Below are positions 1 to 12,489 of a stretch of 64,000 bases of DNA, in pieces; positions within the stretch are counted from its first letter, which is position 1; every line of letters starts with the position of its first letter. Origin of the DNA: Ulva prolifera (lineage: Eukaryota > Chlorophyta > Ulvophyceae > Ulvales > Ulvaceae); the NCBI GenBank assembly GCA_023078555.1, contig CM041198.1, positions 11,351,874-11,415,873 on the forward strand, in the 5' to 3' direction. Below the pieces are notes generated by a model. The model did no database searches, was not told the DNA's origin, and worked only from the letters and a program-made list of their open reading frames with translations. The position numbers were made by a program, and so were the translations under genes.

Positions 1-3000
1 CGACTAGAACATGTTACCTCATGCATCAGCCTGGCGAGTGAAAGCCCTGCACCAGCGTGGCCCCACGTGGAGCTTGATCGAAGAGACTAGAGGGAATGTG
101 TGGGGCCCGAGAGCCCGAGCCGAGATTATCTCGCAAGCATGAATACCACCTCAGCTTGGTACACCGTGGTCCCGTCGTTTGTGTCATGTGGATTGTCGTG
201 ATGCGTAATTCGCCGGATGAATGATCGCACTCAGCGGAGCCTCTCAGCTACATGTACGTGTCAGCCTTGCATGCTATGATTCCTTAAGCAAGCTATGAGG
301 GTCCATACTTCCCTTCGCCGCCAACGCCTTGGGCATACGTGGACAGGAGACTCCGGCCTGACAACCGATGAGCAATGCGGCAACAGAACACGCCATATAT
401 GGCAAAACTCTTCAGCTCAAGTTATTGTCGGTGTACTTTGGTCAGCGCCACATAAAGGTGGACGAGGGCAGCCATGGTACCTCTGTGCAACTCGGCCCTG
501 CTCCCACGCCTCGACGCTTCTGTTGTCGTCAAGCCTACTTCACAAGTGGATTCAATATTATGATGACATATTCGAAATGTATTGTGCGCAAAGTCAGCTG
601 CGCCTCTAACAGAACGTTGCGTTGACCGGCGGAGAGCCGGAAAAGATCCTGGTGACTTGTACTCAAAGTTCCCGACGCTACCACATACCTCAAACGGATG
701 TACGTATAACATTTTCACCTTACCTCTCATTGTCGAGGAAATCCAACATGAAAGGTGTGCTTGATCGCACCATTGCAAGCAGTAGGTCAGCAAATAACAT
801 ACACACCAGCATTGAACGCGCGCTGGCTAAAGACACATGCTTTCAGAGAAATACTATTGAAGTATGAGGTGAGGATGCTGCTTCACGCCTCCTCGCGTGT
901 AGCATATGGCAGGCACAACTATTTCAGTTTGTTTTGTCAGCTGTCATCGTGAAACAAGGTAGCTGACACAGTTATGTTGAACGCGTCCCAAACGCATAGT
1001 ACACTATCAGGCCATAAAAAGTACCTCCCTCATCCTCATGGCGGTTTCCTTCTTCCCTTGGTTCACAGAGATTATACATGGGAAACCTGTGACAGGCGTG
1101 ACAGAGGGACGGACATACGGCATATGAGTGACCCGACTGCATCTGACGTGCATCTTATCCTGAAATTTGTTCACTTATTACCCTGTTCGAAGTTTCCGGG
1201 CGGTCTATTTGTAGTAATCGCAGCTTGCGCCGCAAATGATGAAGTTTGTTACTCCAGGTATTGTGCCTTGGACGTGGAACAGTGTGCCTAGCCTGCCTGC
1301 ATGAAGGGTTCTGATGCTGGAGTGTGGCGGTCATTACTGTTGGTCAGGTGGAAGACTACGTTTCCAGGGCCCAATCTCCCAGTCCATTCATGTCTGAGTG
1401 CCATCCAGTGACACTAGATTTTAGTTGAGCATGCAGCCAGCACGTGCATGTCACATGTTTGGTGAGGGGCAGTGTCATGGCTGGAACGTTCATGCAGTGG
1501 CACGAGATCAAGTACATGGTGCCATCAGCTTTTACCTGTGTGCTTGCATCCTCGCTGCGCGACATACCTCTCAGCTGCTTAGCCATCCCCCCGCGCAGAG
1601 CAGGCAGCATTTCGGCTTCGCAATGATCAGCTGCAGCTGGGAGTGATTGTGCGCGTGCTGGGGAATTGTGGTGGGGTTGGTTTCCCCTCGATGGCGTATG
1701 GGCGCGCGCCAGATAGTTGGCCCCTCAAGACAGGCTGGTGTGAGTCGGGCCAACGCTCTGCAAGTGACCGTCTCAGGGATTGTGGCGAAAGGTACAAGCC
1801 ACAAGGCCCACTTCTCATCCCAAGTCTGAACTGACTCTCTTAAGGTCAATCTGACTTCGTCGCCTTGCCTTTGGTATGCATTCAGCATGCAGAATGGCTT
1901 CTATCGAAGTTGCAGAGCGATGAATAATGATTGTGGCCCACCTGATGCCTTATGTGGCATGCTTATGAATCTGCACTATTCGGCGCTGGCCTTTGGAATC
2001 CTGCATACCATTATGTCCCTATGGTTTTGGTATGTCCTGGGGGAAAATGATCTTGTCCACGATGCCCCAGGCCACCCGTGGATATGCACATCAACCTCTG
2101 CAGACATGTGCGCCGATAGATCCGGTGACGATCGTTCTATCAAGCGCTGCTGGCTGCTCATAGGTCATACCCTGCTGCATTGCCTGCTCATGGCGCCGCT
2201 GGGGATATCGCATCTGATGCGCGCGCAGCTCCCCCGCGCCGGCCTCCGCACTGTGCATGCACTGCGGATCCTCTTAGGCTGTTTCAGCAGCGCAGCGTGC
2301 TTTCCCAGCCGCAACAGCCAAGTTTTCATGCTCCACGGCCAGGGTTATTACAGCCTCACTCTGACCCGGCGACATGCAATAACATGCCATCAGGCTGCGA
2401 CATGCCAACATGTATGGGACATTCCCTGCTGTGTGCTGGTTGGCACTGGGGAGTCCATGGAAAAAATTGTTCCCACAGAGCATCGTAATGCCAAAAACTG
2501 CACAGAATACAACGCGAACAGGCCCATAACGGTGCGCTGGGGATTGTGGTTGACCGGATTGTGACAGGGCTTCTCGACACAGAGCCATTCTGCACTCACC
2601 GTATCTTCTTGACTTGAGCTGCATGCCGCCGCAATTGGCTACGTTTCCAGTGAACAGCCAAAACTCAACAAGGTAGCTCAACAAGGTACCCACACAGCAA
2701 ATGCAGCTCGGTTCGCTGGATTCGACCCTATCAAGCAATCACTGAGGTCCCTTAGCGAGCCGAGTACATAACTCGGCTCGATGTCACCACTGTGTGGCAG
2801 TCCCTTGGTGTTAACTCCAATGCGGCTGTCTTCTTCATTGTTGGTGCATGCCGAAGGAACTATCTGTCCCCGTCTGCGACCTTCAGTAGTACATGCAGAC
2901 TTTAGCATCATACTTCTCACCTTTCGCAGCCAGCTGCTGGGTGCTTCACCCTAGGTGGTCTTGGATCTGACACTTTCTTGCAGTGAGTCAGTGACAGATC

Positions 3001-3572
3001 ATCCTGGTAGAATCCCAAATCAAATGCTTCATCGGTTGACAACACCTGACTCTGAACAGAGCACGGGGAGTTCTAGGCCAATACCGATTTCCGGTCACAT
3101 GTGCTGCAGTGGAAGACAACATCTGAGGTAGGTTAAAGTGCACATCTAGACAGGTCTGAATGTTTAGAAGAATGGCAATGCACTCCGGCAGACATATCCT
3201 GAAGCAGAGCTGCATTTTGAGCGCAGATCCATTGCATGCGCATGGCTCAAAGCCAGTTTGTAAAGCCAAAAGCCAGCTGAACGTTGTTGGCACATGCACA
3301 CTGCTGGCTCAGTATGCATGCATCCAGGATGCTAAGTGGTGATACCTCCTGAATCTCTGCAACATTCCTACTGCTGTGCTGACACGGAAAGTCGTCAAAA
3401 ACCTGCTACGAAAACGAGTCGATTTCGATGGTAGACTGCGGAACACAGATAGTCGGCATTGAATTCGGAATCAAGGTGAAGTGTGCAAAAAGCATCTTCA
3501 GGATGATAGGGGAGGACGAATCAGGACATAAGAGCAGCTACCAGCTCAGTCAAAAAGAAAACATGATACACG
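1..3572. other. no gene I can support
   Basis: Short open frames occur on both strands. The longest is about 225 codons, near 1887-2564 on the plus strand. None shows a recognisable domain, consistent splice-phase chain or compositional signal. Several stretches carry CATGCA/TGCATG words, which are common across the whole window. Exons of an unrecognised gene could be hidden here. Confidence 0.5.
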
Positions 3573-6195
3573 TTACATGTTCCGAGCAAGATCTAACGCC
3601 TCTGCAATGGGGGCTGTGGTTTTCACCAACAACTTGCGAGAAATAGTCATGTTGGAATCTGGAGGGCCATGCTCTAATAACAACGCTTCAAAGCAGCGGC
3701 AAAGTTGTTGTGCACATGCTGTGATCCAGGGCTTGATGTCATCATGGTGCCCATGTAATAGATCCACTGTCAGGACTTCAGGATCAAGTTCACCGTCCCA
3801 GACATGCGGAACAATTGTGCCAAAGCCCGGCAATACTTGGCTCATGAACATGATCAGCTCCTGCACCACAGCCGGAAAATTGCATCTGCGCACGTAGCAA
3901 TCACTGATGCTTCAATGTGGAATGCTTCAGATCGCAAGTTGGTCCTCCTGGAGCCAATGTGTGCAGCAGTGCATACATTAGCGAGCTTTTGCTCCTCCTC
4001 AGCGCGCAGCTCTCCATATGCCTGTATCCATGGAGTCATTGCTAGCAGGCGGAGCTTTTCATCCATGTCGGCCGCAAAGGTTTCAAGATCCTCATGGGCA
4101 TGATCATCACCATGACTTTCATGGTCAACAATTTCATCTCCGCCACGCACATCATGTAAAGATTCGCGTTGAGGAGGAAGGCAAGGAGGAGGAGACGTGT
4201 GTGCTGCTGAGTCAACGGCACTTACATGGTCTGGTTCACCTGCAATAGCTTGTGGCACGTAGTCTTCCGACTTCAACATGGTCAATGGCCCATGGTTGGA
4301 AAGCTTCTCGCCTGCAGTCAGCAGTATATCCATCATGGAGATGCAATATATCGTGTGACACCGCAGTCAGAAGTAGCATTTGCACGTACCGTATTCATTC
4401 GCAGAAGCAACGTCATGTGTGGCAGCCCATATCTGAGCAGGGTGCCAGACAGGGAAACTAGGCACGATTGCTTTGGGCAGAGTGTATGTGCTCAGATTGG
4501 ACGTTCATGACTGTGTGCGTTGCCAGCAGGTAATTGCGTAACCCGCCCACTGTATCAGCTGGCAGCGAAGATCGCTCTGAGTGCGTGAGGATTACCTATG
4601 GTAAACACTACAGCAAGATTCATGACCACACATGTTCGGAGTGATGTGACTGAACCACTGATTTGGAAATTGTTTTCCGCTGTGAATGTTGATTCGCACC
4701 TCGTTGAGCGGCTTGAATCTGCTTCACTTTCTCATCCAAGGTGGCCTCTTCCAGACGCTTGCGCTGCTCCTCATAAGAGGTGTATCTGTCTGGAATGTGA
4801 AATGCCTCGTCCCATAAAAAGTTTGGGCTGACACCCGCTTCGCGAAAAAGCCCTTGAATACATCGAGAAACAATCTTATGGCCACTGGACCCACCTGGCG
4901 TCCCAACCTTCACGACCAGCCTCCTCAATGATGCTGGGTCATCATAACCCCTGAAATGTTCAAAGAATATTGCCGAAATCAATACACCACACACACACAC
5001 TCATGCACAACAAAAAAAGACAGACGTGGAACATGTAGAGATGTATAGCAGCTGACGGTGCAAATGTTGAGAATTTCTGAGAAGAAAATCTGTTTGGTGG
5101 GATGCTGGCGTTTGAAGCAATCAAACTGTCGCCTTGTGATGGCAACACGTGTGGCCAAGCAGTTGTGCCAGGCTGCAGTGGGGAAGGCGGTACATCCCAG
5201 CTGTGCAACAGGGCATGTCCCAGTGGGTTCAAAGATGCATGAGCATGACATGTAGCGTTACCTGACTCTTTCAAGTACATACAGCCTGACACATTGTTAT
5301 GTCACGCAAAAAGCGCGAGGTGACCTCCCCGCTGGACCACCTAATTATGTCACATGCACCTAATAAGAAAGCCTAGGGACTGAACGCGATACCTGCAACA
5401 TTCTAGTTGGCACACGTTTCGGTATCGATGCAATCGGACGTCAATTGCCTGTGTCTGGCTGGAGTCGTACGGGACAATGAACTCCAGTGTGTGCAGTTGC
5501 TGTCGGAGGGGCTCATCCTTTCTGAGCCCCTTTGTGTAGCTCTTTAGAAAATGCATTAGCGTTTGGAAGTTTTCATGATTGGTCTTGACTACCTCAGGGG
5601 CTGCCTGAACCTCTCGATGCGACAGAATGCCTTCGAACTCGGCAAGGCTCTCCGACAGCCGCTGAGGCTGCATACACACCACATGCTCACCCTGAAGAGG
5701 AAAATGCCTGCTCTTGCTATATTTGACGTAACATCCCAAGCGCGTACCGTGAACCTGGCAGCGTCCACGCAAGCCACAGTTTCTTGGGCGACCTGGGTTG
5801 CCAGCAAACGATCCCATGCGCAGGGCCATCTGCAGTTGACCGATGCAGTCCACACGGAATGTCTCAAGCTGGCACAGTACCTCGTCAGCATGGTCGGCGG
5901 GGAAAGACGACGTCAAGCGTGCCTGTGTCGCGCTAAAGCTCGAATGAGTCTTGGTTGCTGGCAGACATGATGCGGCGATGTGCAAACAGGAAACTGTGGC
6001 ATGACGTATACTGTGCGTGTTTGTGCTTTCTGCCAAAGTCAGGCACGAACTGTGCATGGCCGCGGCCTCTCTGGGGACAAATTCTTTCCATGACATGGCC
6101 TGTCGGGCAGCGCAGCATATGCATGATGTGTGAGGCATGAAACGAAGACAAGGGCTCCCATGCTCACTCGGCTGTGCACTTTGACGAGTGTGCAC
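3573..6195 (-). CDS. uncharacterised four-exon protein gene
   Basis: I do not recognise this protein. Four segments join in phase on the minus strand: 6195-5393, 4950-4700, 4311-3977 and 3860-3573 (stop). Each junction has a GT donor and an AG acceptor, and the phases match (2, 1, 0). The model gives about 558 aa. The first exon is the least certain: its ATG at 6195 was chosen only because RPS20 ends at 6268, and a further intron near 5700-5760 is possible. The middle exon carries KVGTPGGSSGHK and a charged helix (YEEQRKRLEEATLDEKVKQI). The third exon has a histidine/aspartate-rich acidic stretch (DHESHGDDHAHEDLETF). The last exon looks like a compact helical domain (LPGFGTIVPHVWDGELDP). A short CA repeat (about 4987-5000) lies in the first intron. 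The gene is tandem with and downstream of RPS20, only about 70 bases away. No signal peptide or membrane segment is evident. Confidence 0.7.
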
Positions 6196-6267
6196 GCAAA
6201 GAACAGTCCTCGAAATTGAAACTTCGATCTGCTGGCAACACCGCTAGCAGCATCGTAGCACATAAAC

Positions 6268-6801
6268 TTACATGTCCTCGATAGTAACCTCGGCTTCAAC
6301 ACCCGGCTCCATGGTGATTGATGTGATCTGTTTCACTGTATCTGCTGGTGCCCTCAGATCTATCAAACGCTTGTGAATTCGCATTTCGAACCTGTCCCAA
6401 GTGTTAGTCCCCTCACCGCAGGGAGACTTGCGGGTTGTGATGCGCAGGGTTTTTGTTGGCATCCTGACAGGGCCTTTAGCATTGAGGCCCTTCTCCTTCG
6501 CTCGGTTGATCAGGTCGAAGCACACTGCACAAGGCAGCAAGAGCGTCAGAACTGTTCACACATTTAACAGTACAGCGTTGTTGCAGTGACCAAACTGTAA
6601 AGCAAATGCCGAACGAGTTTGGACACAGTCTGGCAGTCTGCACTGCCACGATGAGCAACTCGAACGGTCACATTGAAGGCTAACAGAGGGAACCTTACTC
6701 TTCTCCAGGGGAGCAACTGACTTAGCTGTCAACGTGATGCGGATCTTTGAGTTGTCAGAGTCCTCCAAACCGGCCTTGCCGGCATCTGGTTTCATAGCCA
6801 T
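6268..6801 (-). CDS. RPS20: 40S ribosomal protein S20 (uS10)
   Basis: This is the cytosolic small-subunit protein uS10, which sits in the head of the 40S subunit. Exon 1 is 6801-6699 and exon 2 is 6524-6268. The 174-base intron begins GTAAGG, ends TTGTGCAG and splits one ATG codon. The product is 119 aa, the normal length for the family. Hallmarks seen are [37 protein letters not shown] and [13 protein letters not shown], all diagnostic of eukaryotic S20. The start at 6801 gives an N-terminus ([13 protein letters not shown]) like the usual short eukaryotic extension. The stop is TAA, immediately after EDM. The next minus-strand gene begins about 70 bases downstream. Identity is essentially certain. 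Confidence 0.97.
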
Positions 6802-8015
6802 CTGCAGGACTGAGCAATTTAGCTGCGCAACTTCATCGAACGGTTTGCAAAGGCCCCAAATTGATTCATCTGTGCAATCTAACTTTCAAGATCGCGTCAA
6901 AGCGACGGCTGTGTGGCGTAAGCGGTAGCAACAGCGTTGTGTTGCGCTGCAACTCGCTCGCGCTCGAGATGCACAAAGTTTGCCGAGGACGACAACTGGT
7001 GTCGCATAACTCTGCATTGTAGTGATGGCAATCCAAGACAGGAGAGGCAGACCTTGCAGCAGTGAACGCGCAAGACACAGGTTTCGAACGAGATGCAGCA
7101 CGCTGTCGCCGACACAGTACGTCACACAAAGGGATGCAACGGATGCGGCTCGAGGCCAAAGAGCGCCCTGGCCTTCGATGCTCTGCAAACTTTAGCGGGC
7201 CCAACAACGCGATGGCGGCTTCCAGTCCCGACGTGGCGGGGTTGTTGCATTATATTGGGCAAACTGCAAACTTGCTGTGACAGGTGCACACAAGCCACTT
7301 CCAAAAAGCTGGCCAGGTCGATATCTGGCCATTAAACTGCCTTAACAGTTGTCTGTAAGATGCGTGAGGGTGGTAGCCTTCTGGTGCAACGCTAGCATGA
7401 ACGAACGCTGCAGGATGGATGCGGCATGAACCCATCTCAAGACCATGAAGCCTGCAGGTGCGAAGTTTCCAGATTTTTTTTCAATTCCATGTCCCAGAAC
7501 TCCTACATCGTTGTTGCAATTTATTACAGCGCTGGAGTGCAATTGTGTCAGGGATCACTGTTTGCGCATCGCAAGCAAAACAATCATGTTGTTTGCAGGC
7601 CGATCCATCGAACCTGGCACCAGTTTCTTGCTGGGTATTTCATCCCGCCAAACACAGATGGTGCGGAGACGCATAGGCAGATCAGAGATCCCAAGCAGCG
7701 GAATGTGCGCGCTACACGTAGCTTCATCATGTGCGATCGCGACTGCTATATTGATATGCAAGGGCTACCTCAGTCCAACAATATGCACTATGCGGATGGA
7801 TGCGCAATGCTAATTACCACCCCTTCAGGCCGTCTGCGCTACGGCAGTTGTGACTACGAGCATTGTGTAGGATGGATACCAGCAAGCAGCATGGGAAGAA
7901 GTGCGTCTCTGTGAGATCTTGAGACTCATGATCTTCATCACTAGATGCGAAAATTTGTATTGTCTGGCCCGCGCATGCCAGTCAGAGTGCCTCAGCACGA
8001 TTTTTGTTGTCACAG
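6802..8015. other. interval between RPS20 and the CRAL-TRIO gene
   Basis: This interval holds the 5' flank of RPS20 (leftward) and presumably the promoter and first exons of the rightward CRAL-TRIO gene. No core promoter motif is evident. I could not identify an upstream exon that joins in phase to the acceptor at 8014-8015. Plus-strand frames at 7426-7914 are open but unrecognised. Confidence 0.45.
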
Positions 8016-8680
8016 GATGCTGAGAATTCATATACCAAGGATTTACAGAGTGCGGTGAAAGAAGATTTCAGTGATCTTTATGGATCCATTCGCTGCTGCT
8101 GTGATGATCGTGCTGGTCATCCGGTTGTTCTGGTGCTTGCAGATGACCTTGCAAACCGAGTTGGCGCAGAGCGCATTTTTCGATTTGCAATTGTGAAGCT
8201 CGATGAAGTGGTTGATGCACCATATTCCATAATTTTTGTGAATGGATCAGAAGCAAATGCGCAAGTCTCTCAGCTGAGTAACATGCTGGCTTTGAGGTGC
8301 TTCTACGAAAGGTGAGTCTGGTCTGCAAACGTCAATTTTCTCATCCTATTCCAGATTCGTTCTCAGTAGCAGGCTCCACTTTCAGGTTGACTGTCAAGTA
8401 CAAACTCCGGTTGAAGAAACTGTTCATTGTTCAGCCTACGAGCTCTCTCCGGTCTGCAATGGCAGTCGTCTGCCCATTTTTTTCCCATGGTGCGGGCTGT
8501 CGTATGCATGCCATTGCCCCAAAGCTAAAATTCTGTCAGCATTATATAGTGTGTTCTACCAGAGGTCTGAATTTGCAGGATTTTGGAGTAAGGTGGTCTT
8601 CGCACGCAGGAAAGATATGCTGTGGGAGCAAATTGAACCAGTGTGCTTCTCTTTTTTTAATCCTTGGTGAATGTTTAACT
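8016..8680 (+). CDS. CRAL-TRIO/BCH-domain protein (partial gene)
   Basis: Three exons join in phase: 8016-8311, 8386-8489 and 8579 to about 8671. The first has acceptor TTGTCACAG and donor AGGTGAGT. The protein has the SEC14-like CRAL_TRIO_2 pattern of GDAP2 and BCH/RhoGAP proteins: DDRAGHPVVLVLADDL, then KLDEVVDAPYSIIFVN, then KLRLKKLFIVQPTSSLRS and PFFSHGFWSKVVFARR. By family knowledge such domains bind lipids or small GTPase regulators at membranes. The N-terminal exons are missing from the model because the first exon begins at an acceptor. Translation can run from the last exon to a stop just after FFNPW, but a donor at CCA|GTGTGC could lead to a further exon that I did not find. Whether a macro or RhoGAP domain precedes it is unknown. 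Confidence 0.72.
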
Positions 8681-8689
8681 GATGCGTCA

Positions 8690-10016
8690 CTTGCTGGTGA
8701 ACAGCTCACAGTAGCCAGAGGTCTGAATACAAAGTTCATATGGGTGCCTAACCATTTGACAGTGTATGTACTCAAAAGTCCATGCACCACAGGGGAAGGC
8801 TATGCACCTGCTAAACCATTTGACCTTCATCGAAGACTCAAGTTTCGGAAGTGAGTAGAAATAGCCTACAATTTGTGCCCAAGACTCGATTCCTGTATGC
8901 CTGTCAAGGTGTGTACTAATTTGTGTTGGTCTGGGGACTGAAACACCAGGGATGCAGAGTCTCTGCGATTGTAGATAATCTGATTTCACTGCTGAGTATG
9001 AGGTGCATCATGTATTGGGGTGGTTGGTGTAGTAAATGTAACATCAAGCAGACTGCTGATCATTCAATTTGAAAACCATTCCAAGAGCTTAGGCTTGAGA
9101 CAAGGTTTTGTCTATTTCAACATGCGCACAGCATGCACCATATGTACAAGCACTGCTTGATTGATTCTGGCCTGTCGTGATAACGATACATCACACATGA
9201 TCCATTTGCAATCAGGGAGTATGCATTTCATCCATTGTAGACAACCCGGCACAACACTGTCTAATGCAACATTCTGTGTCATACATTGAAGCACCCAAAA
9301 AAAATCGACACTGGCAACATGCAGGATACGTGCCAATCACAGCACCCGGAGTTCCTGCGTTGTCAGTACCATGTGAAGTCTGGGAAAGCCATGCAGGCAG
9401 ACCAAAGCTTACACGTTGGTATGATTCCACATATCCACTGCAAGGAACGCAATCAGCTGTGTGGCCAACCCCAATATAGTGTGCAGCGCATCACATGATA
9501 ATCCACAGACGGAGGTGCTTTGATGCATCAAAATTCTGACACGCATGTAGTACCATCACGGTACCATACTGTCATGCAGGAAACGATATAATGCAAAATT
9601 CAATACATCCCGCTCATTGGAATTGGACTGCATGCTGGGATGGCCACCACAACGGTCAACTTCAGATGGACATCAGGGCAGCGACATGCACGATCCTGTG
9701 CTCTGGTATTTAGCACAGGAATAAGAACATGAGCGCATTATGGCTTGGCAGAGTGCGAGCTTAGCGAATTGCACGCACGTGCTGGTGGCACCTGGTGTGA
9801 AAGTGTTCGGCTTCACAGTTGTTTTGTTTAATTCAAATTGTATAGGTACTGCTCTGCAAGCAGATTGAATTGGCATGTAAACAGTTGGGCTGTTGAAGTC
9901 GCGCATGTATGTGAAGCTCGAGACCTTGTGGTGCAGATGAAAGCGACAGTGTCATGATCAGGGACGAAGGCCACAAGAAAACAAGTGTTACGTCTGTGGC
10001 ATCGTCCGATTCCAAA
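8690..10016. other. no supported gene
   Basis: This is the 3' flank of the CRAL-TRIO gene and of the minus-strand aldo/keto reductase, which converge here. Short frames only. No repeat or RNA gene was recognised. Confidence 0.45.
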
Positions 10017-11806
10017 CTAAAACAGCTTGCCGTCTAGATTATGAAGGAGCATAACATCGTCAACCTGTAGGTGCAACGAGTGAACATTCAGGGTTTCGTT
10101 CATGTGACCTGGGTTGTGGCTGCGCGGGAGAATGATTTGGCCTGTTCCAAGTGTGTATTTGAGCACGACCTGCATGAAGCTGCATTAACAAAGGCATCAA
10201 TGGCAGCTGCATCACAGGATAGCAAATCAAAGTATTGGTCATATCTACCTGTGCTGCGCTCGACTTTAAGGATGCACCGATAGCATTGATGGCACCGTTT
10301 TCAAGAACTGGGTTGACTCCGCCCGTATGGCGAAGGTGTTGTGTGCCCAGCGAGCTATACGCAGTGAACTGTATGCCGAGAGACGATGCGAACCGGCGAA
10401 CAGCAAGGTTTTGCGCAAAGGGGTCACTATGCCCCTGAATCACTGCTGGTGGGATGGAAGAGAAATCAACCAGCTCCACCAGCTCATTCAGCTGAAAGTT
10501 GCTGACGCCTGCAAACATAAGTAGCTGGGAAATTCGCGATCCAGTGCTCTCATAAATGTTGTTTTGTTTGTGACATCAGGGATTTGCAGTTTCAAGAAGG
10601 CCCAGACAGTGGCTAATCAATCACAAGCAGGCTGACGGGAAACGAACCGATGGCAAGCGCTTTTCCTGCATGAACAAGATGCTCCAATGCTCTCCAGCTG
10701 TCTTTCCAATTTCCATCCGGATGTTTTTTACATATGTTTCCATAGCAGTGTGAGTAGTGAAGTAGCAGCAGGTCTACATATGTCGTTTTCAGGTCTTGCA
10801 GGCTGGCCGCAAATGCATCAAGTGTGCTTTGGTACCCCAGATCTTTAGGATGCACCTTTGTCGTGACGAAGATCTCATCTCGTGGAACAGGACTCAAGGC
10901 CAAGGCCTACACATGTAACACACTGTCAGGAACAGACAAGAAATGAAACACACTGTTTCCTTGATCGAGCTCACAATACAGCAACAACGACTCAAATCAA
11001 CAAAAAGAAGAGAAAACAAAATGGCCCACACCTCGCCCACCAGGTCCTCTCGGTACCATTCACGTGCTGCAGCTGTGTCGATGTGCCTGCAGCCAAAGCT
11101 CATCATACCTTCATGATGCGACTGTTCCCGCACTACCGCGTTCTGACGTCTTGGCTGATCAAGCATACATAAGGGGATTCAAAGGAGCAAATTTCAGCCA
11201 TTACAATTGCTTGAGACCAGAGATAGCTGCCACAACATATCGTAGCGTATCGTACCTAAAGCCAACCTCAAGTGCGGCCAAAACAGCATCAGTTGTCCCA
11301 GTTGAAAGCCCTGCCGTACCGAAGCCAATTGTTGGCATCAGCAGTCCATTCCACAGTGAAATAAAGAATGGAGGATGAGGATCATACATGATGGAGCATG
11401 CTCGGATGCATGCATGCGGGCATTGGTCCAGCATAAAACCAGGGTTGCTGGAGCATTGCCCAGCGGCGCTCCACTCCTGGCAGGAGATGTGTTGGTCCAC
11501 ACACATGCCGCACTGAGCACATAGCTTTGGGCAATGGTGAAGATGATCTCGAAATTCAGCATCGATACAATCGCGAGGTGTCCCCACACAGCTGTCTTTA
11601 TCCTTGCACTCACCTGCTAGCTTTACTGGTGTCAAGTTAAAGGCACATGCCTCATGTAGGCTTCCGTGGTTGAGACCAGCTTTCATTTGGCCATAGTGAG
11701 AGAAATCAGCTGCAGTGTTGTCATGTTTCAATCGCCGACATGACTTAAGGCTGATTGGAGCATGTGCAGCTCTTGCATAATTGCACCTCTCGATCTGCAT
11801 GCACAC
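10017..11806 (-). CDS. aldo/keto reductase with two N-terminal ShKT modules
   Basis: Five exons keep phase: 11806-11256, 11086-11032, 10906-10648, 10508-10249 and 10169-10017 (TAG). The product is about 425 aa if the ATG at 11806 is the start. Residues about 67-99 and 102-137 are two six-cysteine ShKT modules; the second reads CQEWSAAGQCSSNPGFM and then CPHAC. ShKT modules are widespread disulfide domains fused to enzymes, and this is not a toxin gene. Residues 151-425 form an AKR barrel that would reduce carbonyls with NADPH: MPTIGFGTAGL, FRHIDTA with Asp187, VTTK with Lys219, DLLLLH with His252, GVSNFQLNEL, AYSSLG and the C-terminal LPRSHNPGHMNETL. The usual catalytic Tyr position (five after Asp) is Arg192, while EWY places Tyr195 three residues later. 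No clear signal peptide is seen, although disulfide modules suggest secretion, so an upstream leader exon may be missing. Confidence 0.88.
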
Positions 11807-12489
11807 TTCAGCATTACTGACGGCAAATCTGGAACAACAACCGAAATGTCTTGTGCAAGCCGCTCTGGTCGCGGCAAGGACACGGTATGAGCAATTTGCA
11901 CGCAGCCATCAGCACGCTTCTTCAGGAATCGCTGCTGATCACCTGTCGATGGCTTTGCGCCAGCAGCGTTGACTGCGTCGCCACAACCATCTTTGACAGA
12001 ATACTATCAGCAGCTGGGCTGAATCCAACTATCCCAGTGGACGGACGCAGCATATGCAGTGCAGTGGGTTGAATACGACACCGATCGCAACTGGCTTGGC
12101 AAAGTGTTTGACACAGCCAAGACCAATCACATCCACCATTTTCAATCCTGCAGGCCCAATACAATGATGTCAACTGATTCACGATGTGTCCATCATACGC
12201 CTGAATCAGGCCAATGTTCTGACATGGGATGGCTGGCCATGTGTGATGGTGGACATGTGGATCTAACATCTGAGCTGATGCTGGTTCACTTGCGGCCATC
12301 TTGAGCAATGGTCTATGTATCCACTGACCGACCGGTGTGCTAGCAAGCCGATCATCCTGTCTGAAACCACAAAGGCAGCAGCCCCGCCGAGAAACACTCA
12401 GACGCACCACTCTGTGCAATGAGCAGATATATCCTTACAATCAGGAATATTGTACCTGCAAATGCCTGTGTTCGTGACATCAGTACACT
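11807..12489. other. no supported gene
   Basis: This interval covers the 5' flank of the aldo/keto reductase and the 3' flank of the next minus-strand gene. A 165-codon minus frame (11922-12419) has no recognisable domain. A missing leader exon of the reductase could lie here. Confidence 0.4.

Noticed and set aside
1887-2564. 225-codon plus frame with a hydrophobic stretch
   Set aside because: No domain, no splice context and unremarkable composition. A frame of this length can arise by chance here, so it is not called as a gene.
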